Source: Desulfuromonadaceae bacterium (GTDB taxonomy: Bacteria > Desulfobacterota > Desulfuromonadia > Desulfuromonadales > SZUA-540). From it: DNA of 8,102 bases. The notes beneath the pieces were generated by a model. It was not told where the DNA came from. It searched no databases and worked only from the letters and a program-made list of their open reading frames with translations. The translations under genes and the position numbers were made by a program. The stretch covers positions 1 through 8,102 of the forward strand of contig QKGY01000335.1 in NCBI GenBank assembly GCA_003250235.1. Reading direction: 5' to 3'. Positions 6,507 through 8,102 of the stretch are shown here, piece by piece (within the stretch, counting starts at the first letter, position 1; every line of letters starts with the position of its first letter).

Positions 6507-6515
6507 CACCTCCTT
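6507..6515 (-). promoter_or_regulatory. Near-perfect Shine-Dalgarno of the MazG-like gene
   Basis: AAGGAGGTG on the minus strand lies just before the ATG at 6504, with almost full complementarity to the 16S rRNA 3' end. It suggests strong translation of the nucleotide pyrophosphohydrolase compared with the GAGG and GGAG sites of its operon partners. Confidence 0.8.
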
Positions 6516-6558
6516 GATCGGCAATTCCCGGTACAACTCAGCTTCGTTCCGATTACCC

Positions 6559-7551
6559 TCACGAAACCAGCTTTCGCTTCAACACCTGTTCCCAGTCCCA
6601 AGCGGTGCGGATGATGACATCCAGATCGGCAAAACGCGGGGTCCAGCCAAGCTGTGCAGTGATCCGGGAGCTGTCGGCGACAAGGGCGGCCGGATCGCCC
6701 TCGCGTCGCGGAGCTTCCTCCACGGTGAAATCGATGCCGGTAATCCGTTTGGCGGACTCCACGACATCACGCACCGAATAGCCACGCCCATAGCCGCAGT
6801 TGAAGATGTCGCTGCCGCCTCCGGCGAGCAGATGGTCAAGAGCCGCCAGATGCGCCGACGCCAGATCATCCACATGGATGTAGTCGCGGATACAGGTACC
6901 ATCCTGCGTCGGGTAGTCGGTGCCAAACACCTGAAGCTTGGGGAATTCCCCCAGCGCCGTCTTCAGCGCCCGGGTGATCAGGTGCGTCGGATTCTTGTAA
7001 CACTGACCGATACGGCTTTGCGCATCGGCTCCTGCCACGTTGAAATATCTCAGGGCCACATAGCTGAAATCGTCCCGGGCGAAGGAGAGATCGGCAAGAA
7101 AACGCTCGACGAGCATTTTCGAGGCACCATAGGGATTGATGGGACACAAAGGATCCGATTCGCGAACGGGAATCGTCTCGGGTGTTCCGTACACCGCCGC
7201 GGTGGAGGAAAAAATAAAGCGGGGCACAGCCAGTTCCTGCAGGACCTCAAGCAGGTTCAGTGCATTGGCCGGGTTATTGCGGTAATACTTCAGGGGATTC
7301 CGAACGCTCTCCGCCACTTCGATAAAAGCGGCAAAGTGCATGACAGCATCCGGCCGGAACGCCTCGATCGCCCTTTTCAAGGTCTCGCGATCTGCGATAT
7401 CCCCTTCGACCAGATCGCCAAAGAGGACCGCCCAGCGGTTACCCGTGGAAAGATTATCGTAGGTCCGGACGGTGTGCCCCGCCTCGCCAAGAGCCTTGAC
7501 CACATGGCTTCCGATATATCCGGCGCCGCCGGTGACAAAGATGCGTGCCAT
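6559..7551 (-). CDS. galE: UDP-glucose 4-epimerase
   Basis: The 330-aa short-chain dehydrogenase/reductase of the extended type interconverts UDP-glucose and UDP-galactose using tightly bound NAD+. It has the Rossmann signature TGGAGYIGS (7-15), the catalytic SST (115-117) and YGASK (141-145: Y141, K145), and the GalE-typical YPTQDGTCIRDYIHVDDLA (213-231), followed by the EEAPRREGDPA segment (278-288). Length is near the usual 330-340 aa. The ATG at 7551 has a GGAG site about 6 nt upstream. It supplies UDP-galactose for LPS or capsule, which fits the phosphomannomutase gene just upstream. Its GC content and codon use match the downstream genes and not manB. It heads a probable operon with the MazG-like and WYL genes. 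The cysteine at 220 is common in bacterial GalE. Confidence 0.96.
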   Translation of the reverse strand: MARIFVTGGAGYIGSHVVKALGEAGHTVRTYDNLSTGNRWAVLFGDLVEGDIADRETLKRAIEAFRPDAVMHFAAFIEVAESVRNPLKYYRNNPANALNLLEVLQELAVPRFIFSSTAAVYGTPETIPVRESDPLCPINPYGASKMLVERFLADLSFARDDFSYVALRYFNVAGADAQSRIGQCYKNPTHLITRALKTALGEFPKLQVFGTDYPTQDGTCIRDYIHVDDLASAHLAALDHLLAGGGSDIFNCGYGRGYSVRDVVESAKRITGIDFTVEEAPRREGDPAALVADSSRITAQLGWTPRFADLDVIIRTAWDWEQVLKRKLVS

Positions 7552-7706
7552 AACAGTCTCCAGTACAGATATAGAATATGGAAGGGTAAACGCTTTGATC
7601 GATATCCGGTTATCGAGGGGGAAACCTACATATTCTCTCTCTTTTTACTTACGGAACTTCAAAGGCATAAGCCAACTCTTCACTGAAGCAGAGAACGTTA
7701 TCGATC
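7552..7706. other. AT-rich intergenic region between manB and galE with TATCGA half-sites
   Basis: This 155-nt gap is only about 40% GC in the part counted, against roughly 60% in the neighbouring genes. It contains a 6-bp inverted repeat TCGATA-tccggt-TATCGA (7599-7616) and a third TATCGA at 7699-7704. It also holds a pyrimidine-rich stretch on the plus strand (7630-7647) and an imperfect hairpin CTCTTCACTGAAGCAGAG (7677-7694) just past the manB stop. I could not find a convincing promoter for galE or an intrinsic terminator for manB. No credible small gene is present. Confidence 0.5.
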
Positions 7707-8102
7707 TCAAAACTGATCAATAATATCGAGGACTTCTTCTGTTTTCCGCTGCATTAACTCAACGTCGCCCCGTGATTCCACATTGAGTCGTAGCACCGGC
7801 TCGGTATTGGATGCGCGGACATTGAGTCGCCATTCCGGGAATTCAAGACTAAGACCGTCCGTGTGATCCGCAGTTTTGCTCGTTTCAGCAAAATGGTTTT
7901 CAATTGCTTTCACAACTACTTGTGAATCAGGCACCACCCGATTGATTTCCCCGCTGGCGGGAAATAGGGCAATGCGTTCGTCAACCAATTCCGATAGTTT
8001 TCTTCCTTGTTGGCTCATGATCTCCAGCACCAAAAGCCATGGGATCATACCGCTATCGCAGTAGGCAAATTCACGGAAGTAATGGTGAGCACTCATTTCC
8101 CC
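7707..8102 (-). CDS. manB: Phosphomannomutase / phosphoglucomutase, C-terminal fragment (cut by window edge)
   Basis: The last 131 codons of an alpha-D-phosphohexomutase are present; the frame enters from the right edge, where GEM precedes SAHHYF. GEMSAHHYF is the sugar-binding loop of domain 3 and RASNTEPVLRLN near the C-terminus is the phosphate-binding loop of domain 4. The stretch between them (YCDSGMIPWLL, FPASGEINR) closely resembles E. coli CpsG/ManB, so mannose-6-phosphate to mannose-1-phosphate conversion for GDP-mannose and GDP-sugar synthesis is most likely. A bifunctional AlgC-like mutase is an alternative. The catalytic phosphoserine lies outside the window. GC is about 49% by count over 360 nt, clearly lower than the other genes, and TTA, CTA and TCA codons all occur within about 15 codons, although they are absent from galE and the MazG-like gene. 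Confidence 0.93.
   Translation of the reverse strand, partial: GEMSAHHYFREFAYCDSGMIPWLLVLEIMSQQGRKLSELVDERIALFPASGEINRVVPDSQVVVKAIENHFAETSKTADHTDGLSLEFPEWRLNVRASNTEPVLRLNVESRGDVELMQRKTEEVLDIIDQF

Noticed and set aside
5137..7686. 849-codon open frame on the plus strand spanning WYL, MazG-like and galE genes
   Set aside because: All three minus-strand genes happen to share the same codon register and lack TTA, CTA and TCA codons; the long frame is a by-product. It crosses intergenic gaps and has no recognisable domain.
1..8102. Phage defence, CRISPR, toxin-antitoxin or mobile element signatures
   Set aside because: The WYL regulator prompted a search, but no nuclease, helicase, transposase, direct-repeat array or toxin partner is visible. 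The MazG-like protein belongs to the dCTPase branch and is not part of a mazEF module here.

Overview
The window reads as a chromosomal housekeeping segment of a Gram-negative bacterium with a GC content near 60%. It most resembles the Desulfuromonadales/Geobacter group of the former Deltaproteobacteria. That placement is an inference from gene content, the dnaE-accA adjacency and codon habit; no 16S or other decisive marker is present. Every recognised gene lies on the minus strand, so transcription runs from high to low coordinates.

Reading in the direction of transcription: (1) the last 131 codons of a phosphomannomutase (manB/cpsG type) enter from the right edge, with lower GC and different codon use; (2) an AT-rich 155-nt gap follows; (3) galE, a MazG-like nucleotide pyrophosphohydrolase of the dCTPase type, and a WYL-domain HTH regulator follow with gaps of 54 and 27 nt and look like one operon; (4) a 129-aa protein I do not recognise comes 119 nt further on; (5) a Maf/YceF-type nucleotide pyrophosphatase follows after 60 nt; (6) a 288-nt gap holds a good sigma70-like promoter and a leader of about 180 nt; (7) dnaE, the complete replicative polymerase alpha subunit, comes next; (8) after 133 nt with its own promoter-like sequence, the first 14 codons of accA run off the left edge.

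Functionally, the right part (manB, galE) supplies sugar nucleotides for surface polysaccharide. The middle part holds two unrelated nucleotide-pool sanitising enzymes (MazG-like, Maf), a regulator and an unknown protein. The left part holds the replicative polymerase and the first step of fatty-acid synthesis. Large open frames on the plus strand (for example 59-3115 and 5137-7686) are codon-bias shadows of the minus-strand genes.

No mobile element, CRISPR array, tRNA, rRNA or recognised defence system is visible. The points most worth a second look are the fully conserved PHP metal site of DnaE, the composition break at manB, the long dnaE leader, and the unknown 129-aa gene between the WYL regulator and maf.
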